From contig LGRX02012738.1 of assembly GCA_001247695.2 (NCBI GenBank), forward strand, positions 78,425-142,424: a DNA stretch of 64,000 nt, given 5' to 3'. Of the stretch, positions 1 to 12,100 are shown piece by piece. Source of the DNA: Cymbomonas tetramitiformis. Taxonomy: Eukaryota; Chlorophyta; Pyramimonadophyceae; Pyramimonadales; Pyramimonadaceae. The notes under the pieces are model-generated. The model worked only from the letters and a program-made list of their open reading frames with translations, was not told where the DNA came from and made no database searches. Position numbers and translations under genes: made by a program. Numbering within the stretch: position 1 is the stretch's first letter; every line of letters begins with the position of its first letter.

Positions 1-183
1 GAGCGCCTTCTCATACACCGCCTCCAGGTCACACATCTTCTGCCAGCTCGTCTCCAGCTCCTCCGTGCCGTGGCCCGCGGGTGTCTCAAGAGGCGGCAAG
101 TCGTGCGACTTCAGCTTGGTGGCGATGGTCTGGGCGAGGGACTGCACCGCGCCCTTCTCGTTGTTCATCGCAATCTTCACACC
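1..183 (-). CDS. Left-most visible exon of the alpha-actinin-like gene, cut by the window edge
   Basis: Open on the minus strand with acceptor GCGCAG|GGTGTG at 185-184. It encodes GVKIAMNNEKGAVQSLAQTI and then EELETSWQKMCDLEAVYEK, a spectrin-like helix pair with its Trp. It continues in frame from exon 7469-7161 across a 7 kb intron holding the 34-bp satellite. The acceptor lies inside the first copy of a 37-bp tandem repeat. Confidence 0.7.
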
Positions 184-3100
184 CTGCGCATCCGACCCGG
201 CACCACGGCACCGTCACACCCTGCGCTTCCGACCCGGCACCACGGCACCGTCACACCCTGCGCATCCGACCCGGCACCACGGCACCGTCACACCCTGCGC
301 TTCCGTTCCCTCTGCACCCGTCTTCTGACCTGCGTGCCGTGCTGTCACCATGCCGCGCAGCACAGGCGTGCAGGTAGTCCCACGTTGCCACGACCCTGTA
401 ACCGCAGAGTGGTGGCGCCAGGGCCGGAAAGGGGCTATTCACGTAAGGGCAGTAGCGTGCGCCCGCAGCGCAGCACGAGATGCCTGAGGGCAGCCGGCAT
501 GCCGCTCCGAATCAATTCAGCCGGTAGGCAATTTGTGTGCTGGCGCCCCGGCTGGGCAGAGGGGCGCGCTCGTGAGGTATGTCAGCACACAGCGAGTGGC
601 ACGAACCATTTTAGTGGTGGTCGGCCCACCAGCAACACTGGAGTGCTGCAGTCCGTCCGATCATGCAGAGGATGGACAATTGCAGTCCGTCCGATCGTGC
701 AGAGGATGGTTAACTGCAGTCCGTCCGATCGTGCAGAGGATGGACAACTTCAGTCCATCCGATCATGCCATAAATGAATAATTGCCTTCCGTCTGATCGT
801 GCAGAGGATGGGCAATTGCAGTCCGTCCGGTCATGCAGAGGATGGACAACTGCAGTCCGTCCGATCGTGCAGAGGATGGTTAACTGCAGTCCGTCCGATC
901 GTGCAGAGGATGGGCAATTGCAGTCCGTCCGGTCATGCAAAGCATGGACAACTGCTGTCCGGCCGATCGTGCAGAAGATGGANNNNNNNNNNNNNNNNNN
1001 NNNNNNNNNNNNNNNNNNNNNNNNNNNNNNNNNNNNNNNNNNNNNNNNNNNNNNNNNNNNNNNNNNNNNNNNNNNNNNNNNNNNNNNNNNNNNNNNNNNN
1101 NNNNNNNNNNNNNNNNNNNNNNNNNNNNNNNNNNNNNNNNNNNNNNNNNNNNNNNNNNNNNNNNNNNNNNNNNNNNNNNNNNNNNNNNNNNNNNNNNNNN
1201 NNNNNNNNNNNNNNNNNNNNNNNNNNNNNNNNNNNNNNNNNNNNNNNNNNNNNNNNNNNNNNNNNNNNNNNNNNNNNNNNNNNNNNNNNNNNNNNNNNNN
1301 NNNNNNNNNNNNNNNNNNNNNNNNNNNNNNNNNNNNNNNNNNNNNNNNNNNNNNNNNNNNNNNNNNNNNNNNNNNNNNNNNNNNNNNNNNNNNNNNNNNN
1401 NNNNNNNNNNNNNNNNNNNNNNNNNNNNNATGGACAACTGCAGTCCGTCCGATCATGCAGAGAAGCAGAGGATGGGCAACTGCAGTCCGTCCGATTGTGC
1501 AGAGGATGGGCAATGGCAGTCCGCCCGATCGTGCAGAGGATGGACAATGGCAGTCCGCCCGATCGTGCAGAGGATGGACAATGGCAGTCCGTCCGATCGT
1601 GCAGAGAATGGGCAACTGCAGTTCGTCCGATCATGCAGAGGATGGACCACTGCTGTCCGTCCGATCGTGCAAAAGATGGACAACTGCAGTCCGTCCGATC
1701 GTGCAGAGGATGGACACTGGCAGTCCGTCCGATCGTGCAGAGGATGGGCAGATGCAGTCCGTCCGATCGTGCAGAGGATAGGCAATTGCAGTCCGCCCGA
1801 TCGTGCAGAGGATGGGCAACTGCAGTTTGTCCGATTGTGCAGAGAATGGGCAATTGCAGCCTGTCCGATTGTGCAGAGGATGAACCACTGCTATCTGTCC
1901 GATCATGCAAAGGATGGACAACTGCAGTCCGCCCGATGGAGCAGAGGATGGCCAACTGCAGTCCATCCAATTGTGCAGAGGATGGGCAATGGCAGTCCGC
2001 GATCGTGCAGAGGATGGACAATGGCAGTCCGCGATCGATGCAGAGGATGGACAATGGCAGTCACGTCGATCGATGCGAAGAAATGGGCAACTGCAGTTAG
2101 TCCGATCATGCAGAGGATGGACCTGCTGTCCGTCGATCGTACAAATGGACAACTGCAGTCCGTCGATCGTTGCAGAGGATGGACACTGGCAGTCGTCGAT
2201 CGTGCAGAAGGATGGGCAACTGCAGTCCGTCGATGGGTGCAGAGGATGAGCTTAAGTACGGTCGCCCCGATCGTGCAGAAGATGGGCAACTGCAGTTTGT
2301 CCGATTGTGCAGAGAATGGGCAATTGCAGCCTGTCCGATTGTGCAGAGGATGAACCACTGCTATCTGTCCGATCATGCAAAGGATGGACAACTGCAGTCC
2401 GCCCGATGGAGCAGAGGATGGCCAACTGCAGTCCATCCGATTGTGCAGAGGATGGACAACTGCAATCCGTCCGATCGTGCAGAGGATGGGCAATTGCAGT
2501 CCGCCCGATCATGCATAGGATGGACAATGGCAGTCCGTCCGATCGTGCAGAGAATGGGCAACTGCAGTTCGTCCGATCAAGCAGAGGATGGACCACTGCT
2601 GTCCGTCCGATCGTGCAAAAGATGGACAACTGCAGTCCGTCCGATCGTGCAGAGGATGGACAATGGCAGTCCGTCCGATCGTGCAGAGGATGGGCAACTG
2701 CAGTCCGTCCGATCGTGCAGAGGATGGGCAATTGCAGTCCGCCCGATCGTGCAGAGGATGGACAATGGCAGTCCTTCCGATCGTGCAGAAGATGGGCAAC
2801 TGCAGTCTGTCCGATTGTGCAGAGAATGGGCAATTGCAGCCTGTCCGATTGTGCAGAGGATGAACCACTGCTATCTGTCCGATCATGCAAAGGATGGACA
2901 ACTGCAGTCCGTCCGATGGAGCAGAGGATGGCCAACTGCAGTTCGTCCGATCGTGCAGAGGATAAGCAATTGCAGTCCACCCGATCATGCATAGGATGGA
3001 CAATGGCAGTCCGTCCGATCGTGCAGAGAATGGGCAACTGCAGTTCGTCCGATCGTGCAGAGGATGGACCACTGCTGTCTGTCCGATCGTGCAAAAGATG

Positions 3101-6100
3101 GACAACTGCAGTCCGTCCGATCATGCAGAGAAGCAGAGGATGGGCAACTGCAGTCCGTCCGATTGTGCAGAGGATGGGCAATGGCAGTCCGCCCGATCGT
3201 GCAGAGGATGGACAATGGCAGTCCGCCCGATCGTGCAGAGGATGGACAATGGCAGTCCGTCCGATCGTGCAGAGAATGGGCAACTGCAGTTCGTCCGATC
3301 ATGCAGAGGATGGACCACTGCTGTCCGTCCAATCGTGCAAAAGATGGACAACTGCAGTCCGTCCGATCGTGCAGAGGATGGACACTGGCAGTCCGTCCGA
3401 TCGTGCAGAGGATGGGCAATTGCAGTCCGCCCGATCGTGCAGAGGATAGGCAATTGCAGTCCGCCCGATCGTGCAGAGGATAAGCAACTGCAGTTTGTCC
3501 GATTGTGCAGAGAATGGGCAATTGCAGCCTGTCGATTGTGCGGAAGATGAACCCGCGGCTATCTGTCGATCATGCAAAAGGATGGACAACTGCAGTCATC
3601 CGATCATGCAGAAGCAGGATGGGCAACTGCAGTCGATCGATTGTGCAGAGGATGGGCAATGGCAGTCCGCCCGATCGTGCAGAGGATGGACAATGGCGAT
3701 CGCCGATCGTGCGAGAGGATGGACAATGGCCGTCCGTCGATCGTGCAGGGAATGAACGCTTCGATTCGTCCGATCATGCAGAGGATGGACCGCTGCTGCT
3801 GTCCGTCGATCGTGCAAAAGATGGACAACTGCAGTCGATCGATCGTGCAGAGGATGGTTACTGGCAGTCCGTCCGATCGTGCGGAGGATGGGCAACTGCA
3901 GTCCGTCGGTGCAGAGGATGGACAATGGCAGTCCGTCCGATCGTGCAGAAGATGGGCAACTGCAGTTTGTCCGATTGTGCAGAGAATGGGCAATTGCAGC
4001 CTGTCCGATTGTGCAGAGGATGAACCACTGCTATCTGTCCGATCATGCAAAGGATGGACAACTGCAGTCCGCCCGATGGGGCAGAGGATGGCCAACTGCA
4101 GTCCATCCGATTGTGCAGAGGATGGACAACTGCAATCCGTCCGATCGTGCAGAGGATGGGCAATTGCAGTCCGCCCGATCATGCATAGGATGGACAATGG
4201 CAGTCCGTCCGATCGTGCAGAGAATGGGCAACTGCAGTTCGTCCGATCAAGCAGAGGATGGACCACTGCTGTCCGTCCGATCGTGCAAAAGATGGACAAC
4301 TGCAGTCCGTCCGATCGTGCAGAGGATGGACAATGGCAGTCCGTCCGATCGTGCAGAGGATGGGCAACTGCAGTCCGTCCGATCGTGCAGAGGATGGGCA
4401 ATTGCAGTCCGCCCGATCGTGCAGAGGATGGACAATGGCAGTCCTTCCGATCGTGCAGAAGATGGGCAACTGCAGTCTGTCCGATTGTGCAGAGAATGGG
4501 CAATTGCAGCCTGTCCGATTGTGCAGAGGATGAACCACTGCTATCTGTCCGATCATGCAAAGGATGGACAACTGCAGTCCGTCCGATGGAGCAGAGGATG
4601 GCCAACTGCAGTTCGTCCGATCGTGCAGAGGATAAGCAATTGCAGTCCACCCGATCATGCATAGGATGGACAATGGCAGTCCGTCCGATCGTGCAGAGAA
4701 TGGGCAACTGCAGTTCGTCCGATCGTGCAGAGGATGGACCACTGCTGTCTGTCCGATCGTGCAAAAGATGGACAACTGCAGTCCGTCCGATCATGCAGAG
4801 AAGCAGAGGATGGGCAACTGCAGTCCGTCCGATTGTGCAGAGGATGGGCAATGGCAGTCCGCCCGATCGTGCAGAGGATGGACAATGGCAGTCCGCCCGA
4901 TCGTGCAGAGGATGGACAATGGCAGTCCGTCCGATCGTGCAGAGAATGGGCAACTGCAGTTCGTCCGATCATGCAGAGGATGGACCACTGCTGTCCGTCC
5001 GATCGTGCAAAAGATGGACAACTGCAGTCCGTCCGATCGTGCAGAGGATGGACACTGGCAGTCCGTCCGATCGTGCAGAGGATGGGCAGATGCAGTCCGT
5101 CCGATCGTGCAGAGGATAGGCAATTGCAGTCCGCCCGATCGTGCAGAGGATGGGCAACTGCAGTTTGTCCGATTGTGCAGAGAATGGGCAATTGCAGCCT
5201 GTCCGATTGTGCAGAGGATGAACCACTGCTATCTGTCCGATCATGCAAAGGATGGACAACTGCAGTCCGCCCGATGGAGCAGAGGATGGCCAACTGCAGT
5301 CCATCCAATTGTGCAGAGGATGGGCAATGAACCAGCCTCGATCGTGCAGAGATGGACAATGGCAGTCCGCCCGATCGTGCAGAGGGATGGACAATGGTAG
5401 TCCGCCTCCCGATTCACCGTAGAGAATGGGGAAACTGCTCGTCCCATCATGCAGAGGGGATGGACAACTGCTGTCCGTCCGATCGCAGTAAAAGATGGAC
5501 AACTGCAGTCCGTCCGATCGTGCAGAGAGCACCAGCAGTCCGTCCACTGCAGAGGAGTGGGCAACTGCAGTCCGTCCGATCGTGCAGAGGATGGACAATG
5601 GCAGTCCGTCCGATCGTGCAGAAGATGGGCAACTGCAGTTTGTCCGATTGTGCAGAGAATGGGCAATTGCAGCCTGTCCGATTGTGCAGAGGATGAACCA
5701 CTGCTATCTGTCCGATCATGCAAAGGATGGACAACTGCAGTCCGCCCGATGGGGCAGAGGATGGCCAACTGCAGTCCATCCGATTGTGCAGAGGATGGAC
5801 AACTGCAATCCGTCCGATCGTGCAGAGGATGGGCAATTGCAGTCCGCCCGATCATGCATAGGATGGACAATGGCAGTCCGTCCGATCGTGCAGAGAATGG
5901 GCAACTGCAGTTCGTCCGATCAAGCAGAGGATGGACCACTGCTGTCCGTCCGATCGTGCAAAAGATGGACAACTGCAGTCCGTCCGATCGTGCAGAGGAT
6001 GGACAATGGCAGTCCGTCCGATCGTGCAGAGGATGGGCAACTGCAGTCCGTCCGATCGTGCAGAGGATGGGCAATTGCAGTCCGCCCGATCGTGCAGAGG

Positions 6101-9100
6101 ATGGACAATGGCAGTCCTTCCGATCGTGCAGAAGATGGGCAACTGCAGTCTGTCCGATTGTGCAGAGAATGGGCAATTGCAGCCTGTCCGATTGTGCAGA
6201 GGATGAACCACTGCTATCTGTCCGATCATGCAAAGGATGGACAACTGCAGTCCGTCCGATGGAGCAGAGGATGGCCAACTGCAGTTCGTCCGATCGTGCA
6301 GAGGATAAGCAATTGCAGTCCACCCGATCATGCATAGGATGGACAATGGCAGTCCGTCCGATCGTGCAGAGAATGGGCAACTGCAGTTCGTCCGATCGTG
6401 CAGAGGATGGACCACTGCTGTCTGTCCGATCGTGCAAAAGATGGACAACTGCAGTCCGTCCGATCATGCAGAGAAGCAGAGGATGGGCAACTGCAGTCCG
6501 TCCGATTGTGCAGAGGATGGGCAATGGCAGTCCGCCCGATCGTGCAGAGGATGGACAATGGCAGTCCGCCCGATCGTGCAGAGGATGGACAATGGCAGTC
6601 CGTCCGATCGTGCAGAGAATGGGCAACTGCAGTTCGTCCGATCATGCAGAGGATGGACCACTGCTGTCCGTCCAATCGTGCAAAAGATGGACAACTGCAG
6701 TCCGTCCGATCGTGCAGAGGATGGACACTGGCAGTCCGTCCGATCGTGCAGAGGATGGGCAATTGCAGTCCGCCCGATCGTGCAGAGGATAGGCAATTGC
6801 AGTCCGCCCGATCGTGCAGAGGATAAGCAACTGCAGTTTGTCCGATTGTGCAGAGAATGGGCAATTGCAGCCTGTCCGATTGCACAGAGGATCCATGGAG
6901 ACCTCCGAGCCAAACTAGTTCCTCGGGATGGAACATTAGAGTGAAAGACATGTTTCGTCCGGGCAATGTGTCACCGCGGCGCTCCGTGCATCACTGCGCG
7001 CATCAACCATGCAGTAGATGCAACCTCCTGTCCTTCTTCTAATAGATCTAAAGGGGTTCACACAAGGAACACGCAGCTATCCAAACCCAGCCACCAAGTG
7101 ACCCCGGAAGTATGACACCGATCCCGCCAGATGCGCAGCAGGGCGCAGGGAGTGGCCTGCCTGCTGGAAGCTGCTGAGGTCCGCCTCCTTCATGAGCGCG
7201 CTGTCGAGATCGGTGCCGAAGTCGCACTTCGCAAAGTCGGCGCTCTGTGTGTCGACCCACGTGGCTAGGGACAGGGCGTTGGCGCGGTACTGCTCCATCA
7301 GCGCCAGAAGATCGTTCATCGTCGACATCGAGAATTCCACCTTGAGGCGCTTCAGCTTCAGAGCATTGCGCAGGGTGTCGTGCTCCGCCACCACGTCCGG
7401 CAGCGTCTTGGTGCAGAACTCGTTGCCCTTGACGAGAGCGTCATCCAGCTCCTCCTGCACCTTCGCTGCCTGAAGCAGCAGCAAGCCCCGAGGCCGGCAC
7501 CTCGCCCCGATGACGCGCGCACCAGCCACATGTCCCACAGACACACCGCCTGCAGTGCCCCGATGACGCGCGCACCAGCCACATGCCCCACAGACACACC
7601 GCCTGCAGTGCCCCGATGACGCGCGCACCAGTCGCAAGAACATAAGCTTAGGGGCCGGATGCACATGAATACATCAACGGTGAGATAGGCATACATCCAC
7701 GGTCAGATATGAATACATAAACGGTGAGATATAAAGATTGATGCAACATGCCAGCTTGCAAGGGCATTTGCGGTCAACAATTGTTGGCAGATCCAACATC
7801 TGGCTGAGGGGAGCCGGCCACGTGGCCAAGGTGCAGCCACCACGTTGCAAGGTGCACTTAAGGGTGCAGCCTCGGGCGGTATGGGGCGCACCTCGGCCAG
7901 CAACTTGTCGCCGCTGTCCTTGAGGTCCTGCTCCAGCGTCTCCAGCTCCTGCAGACTCTGAGTCAGCACTTCCTTGTCGAGGATCGGACTTTTCTTAAAG
8001 ACGGGTTTGGCCATCACCCCTTGCAGCCATCCCCCATGGTCCTCCACAGCTTTAGCAAAGCGCTGCCTCATGTCGTTGAAACCCTGCGCCACCGGACCCC
8101 ACCCCCAAGTCTCCGAGCCTTCCCTCCCAGTATATCTGAGTGCATGTTTCCAGCAGCTGACATGCACGGCGGTGTCCTGCCGCCGTCAGGCCTCACCTTA
8201 ACCCTAGAACCTTAACCGACCCTCTCGCGCTAAGCACAGCCTGCAGCAGCAGCTGCCGGGCAGCGGTTGCGTCGCCTCATGCAGAGGCGTGGGCTGCCCC
8301 GTGGGACAGCCTGCAAGGTAAAAGAAGGGTGCGGACGGGATGGGGGCGGGGGGAGGGGGCTAACAATAAGGGCCAGGGTGCCACGGGGGAGAGGGGGTGG
8401 CGAAAAGTGGAAGCAAATTTGTGCACGAGGGCAGGGAAGGCAGGCCGGCGCACCCGTTGCCTCTCCTCCTCGTTGGCAATGACCTTGGCCCGCGCGCTCA
8501 TGCCATCATTCATCCGCTCGTACATTTGCTGCAGCTCCTGAATCGTGAAGCGCGCGTAGGGATTTCGGACATTGGCAGCATCCGTGGCGGTGGCAAGCGC
8601 CTCCAGCTCCGACATGTCCTTCATCTTCAGGGCGCACGCCTCTTCCTCCTGTGTGTGCTCGACCATCAGCGCCTGCGCCTCCGGCAGCGTGGTGCAGTAG
8701 ATTTCCTGCCCGATTGCATCTTCTTGCTTGCTCACCTGAACCCAGGCCCCTTCCACCCCAGGCACAGTGACACCCTCCCCCTGCCTGATCGCATCTTCTC
8801 GCTTACTCGTCCGTCTGACCTGCATATCACCTGTCGCTCGCATATCATCAAGAAGTGCGCATCGCGTCGCGGCCGGGAATCTTTGGAGCTGCTCGTCCAG
8901 CACTGTAGGTACACGTACAAGGAGTGCGCAGAGAGGTTTCCTTTCAGCGTCGAAAAGCGAAAAGGGGAAACGGGAGGAGGAGGCTCCAGCTTGGCAGAGC
9001 TTCACTTTTTGGGAGCGACAGGGGTGGACTGATCGAGAGCCCCTCTATGAGAGTCCGTGGTACTTGCAGCCTTGGGACATTGGGGCTCTTGGAGAGGCCT

Positions 9101-12100
9101 CTCGTCAGGTGGGTCCAGTGGAGGGCGCACCCAGAGGTAGAAAGCTTCGCCCTTCTTAGAGAACTCGAGGCGCTGCTCATCCAGTGCCAGCTGAGCCGCC
9201 AAATTCTTCTCGAGCACTGCTTTCCCAACCCCCATTGAACCCCCTTCAACCCTGGAATGACTGATCTCCTGACAAATTAGAAAGCGATCTGTCAGGTCTC
9301 CGGTTGCCACCATTACCAATGTCGCCATCCAACCTTGCAGTCGCTGTCATGAGTGCCGTCAGCAGAGTTGCAAGCTCACTCGTTTTGGCCCCGCCTTTCA
9401 TAATGCTCCCAACCGGGAATCAGTCAAACACATCTGCAGCTACTGCACACCTGGCACTACACCACTTGACCACCGCTGCAGTGCTGTATATGTGTATCTC
9501 ATCCTCGGTGATGATGGGAGTGGGCTGGCTTTGGCTGCCGTGGCCCACGCGGTTCAGTGTGTGCACGCGCGCGTGCTCGGGTGTGGGCACGCAACGCACC
9601 GGCCTTGGTAGATTCCAGTTTTTCCTTCGCCGCAGTCCACGCCTCGCGCGCACCCTTCACTTTCGCCTCCGCCTCGGCGCAGCTGCTGCTGGACATTTGT
9701 CCGCACAACGCCTGCATCGCCGTCAACTTCTTCCCAATATTCCCGTGCTCGTCCTCGTAGGACTCGTGATGACTCAGCATGCTCTGCGCCTCTTCCAAAT
9801 CTTTTGCGCTATCCACCCTGCATGCAACATATTCCACATCCCCCCCATCAGTCAACATACCTATCCCTCACATATCCCACACCCCACACCCCTCGTATCC
9901 TCCACACCCCCCTCACTCCTCAAATCCACCCGCCTTCTCCTTATCCCATCCATGGCCATCACATACCCCCACCTTCACATGCCTGTTCAACCATGTCTGA
10001 AGCTACTGCTCTGACGCAACACCTTCACACATCCTCGGTTGCCGCCTTAGATGCCACCGTAGACGCCCCATTAGTCATCCCCCTCAGATGTCGCCGTAAA
10101 CGCCCCTTTAACCCACCTTAGATGCTGCCATAGATGCCCCCTAAGACACTCCGTTAGAGGACCCCTTTGATGCTCATTGCTGAGACCACACCCAACATGC
10201 ATCCGGTGCACAGAGAGCTTGCGTTGACGTCAACGGAATTAGGCGGAGGCGGCAGCAGCGGCGGCGGCAAGCAGAAGCGACAAACGCCGCAGCAGCGACA
10301 GGAGCAGCAGCTGGGCTGTAGACGCTGTGCAGGAGCCCACGTGTTGCCGGTGTAGGTGTCAAGAGCGGCGATGCGTCCGTGAGCCTTGTTTAGCTTCTTA
10401 TCAAACGCAGCCATCAGCTTCGCTTGCTTCCGGCGGTCCGCGATCACTTCCAGCAAGGCCGCCTCATACTCATTCTCCACCTGCCAGCCCGCACGCCACA
10501 ACCAGTGATGGAGTGTGCGTACCGCCAAGGTGGCATCGGTGGACGAACGGCGATGAAGTGTGCGGTCTTGCCACGGTGACATAGGTGTAGCACAACTCGG
10601 TCATACTAAGATCATATGCATTTGAACAAAACAAACAAACAATGCGGGGGCATCGGATTGGACGTTCTGAGAGGGCAGTCTTCCTGAACGATTGGACCGG
10701 GTTCCGGGCGCCGCCAGGGTGCGGACCTTGGCAAGCTGATCCCACACAGAGTTCAGTTCCTCTGGGGTGAGGTCGGAAGTGGGGTCATAGCCAGTCAGGT
10801 CGTGAACTGCCGCACGCTCATGCAGGGACTTCAGGAGCATTTCCACCGCTTTCTTGCTATTGTTCATTGATGGTTTCAGTGCCTGCTTGTACGTCATTAA
10901 GTCCGCCTCCTTCTCCAGCGCCTCGCTCAGCCCGGGCCCAAAGTCCTGCACTCCCATGCCCGCCCGCAAGCAACGCTGAGTGCAGTGCCCACCTCACACG
11001 GATTCCATGATTTTAAATTATAAATGAATAAAGTGCCAGTGGTGGCGCCCAGGCATTTCTCCCTCTGGAAGACCCCCTTATGTGCACTGGTGGCGCCCAG
11101 GCATTTCTCCCTCTGGAAGACCCCCTTATGTTGCCCTCCCAACCCCCGGCCACACCCTCCTCACATTCTTCGCGTGTTATGTCCCTCTCCTATCACATGC
11201 TACCCGCTGCAAAACTGTTGTCCCCACCGTCCCCTTGCCAATACCCTCCTGACCCCGCCCGGTCCAACCTCCGGGCCAGAGGTGAACTGGCTTCAGAGAT
11301 GCAGCATTAGTGCGCTGGCAGTGCAGTTGCAGAGGGGCTCAGGTGGCCCAGTGAGGCTTAGGAGTCCCTTTCTTCACTGGTGAGCACCGGAGAATCCGGA
11401 TTTCCCGAAGTGTGTGTGGCACATAGTACAGCCGATCTTCTGTGGCTACATGGTACCAAAGGAATCAGTCCAGGGATAAATCTCACACTGAACGGCATGA
11501 GATCGGCCAACAAAAGCCAGCCCATCATCATCCCAGTGGATGTGAAAAGCATATCAAGAGCAGGGCGGGGCCGTGACAAGATACCACAAACTCATACATA
11601 TTCCCAACCCAGATGCAAGGCAGCATGGAAGGATGATACGATGTGACCGATCATCGCCCAACAATTGTTGGTCTCTGGGTAACGGAGTAAGCGGACCCTG
11701 CTGGCATGCCCCCCAGTGGCTCCCGGTCGATGGATGGGACCTGTTGGTCCATGGTTATGTCATGAATGCAGTCACACCACACAGCATGGACACCCCATGT
11801 CAAAAAAAGGAAACATGCGGGCACCTAAGTGCTCCCCACAAAATTCAAGGGAGAACACAGAAGTTGTACATCACCACCTTCTGCCTCTCCTCGCAGATAC
11901 ACATGCAGTTCAAATGTTGAGCGCCTCAATCAAGACCGCAGCTTACTCGCAGGACGCCCAGCGCAGGGGTTTCAATCCCTTGGGACGACCCTTTGGAGCA
12001 GCAGACGTGTGGTGGGTGAAGAAGCTCTCTTGAGACCAGGCTTCGGGGTGGGCGGGGAGGAGGGCGGTGGTTCTGAGCACAGGCTCGGTGATGGGGATTG

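Noticed and set aside
647..6893. CRISPR array
   Set aside because: Units are contiguous without unique spacers and the genome is eukaryotic.
710..6966. Many long open frames on both strands (up to about 515 codons) of SCRGWTTAVRPIVQRM or LHDRTDCSCPSSARSD type
   Set aside because: They are read-throughs of the 34-bp satellite, present on both strands at once, and one crosses the N gap.
8732..8920. Possible small actinin exon between 8.73 and 8.92 kb
   Set aside because: Phase can be made to fit, but repeat alignment is satisfied by exon 8735-8454 alone.
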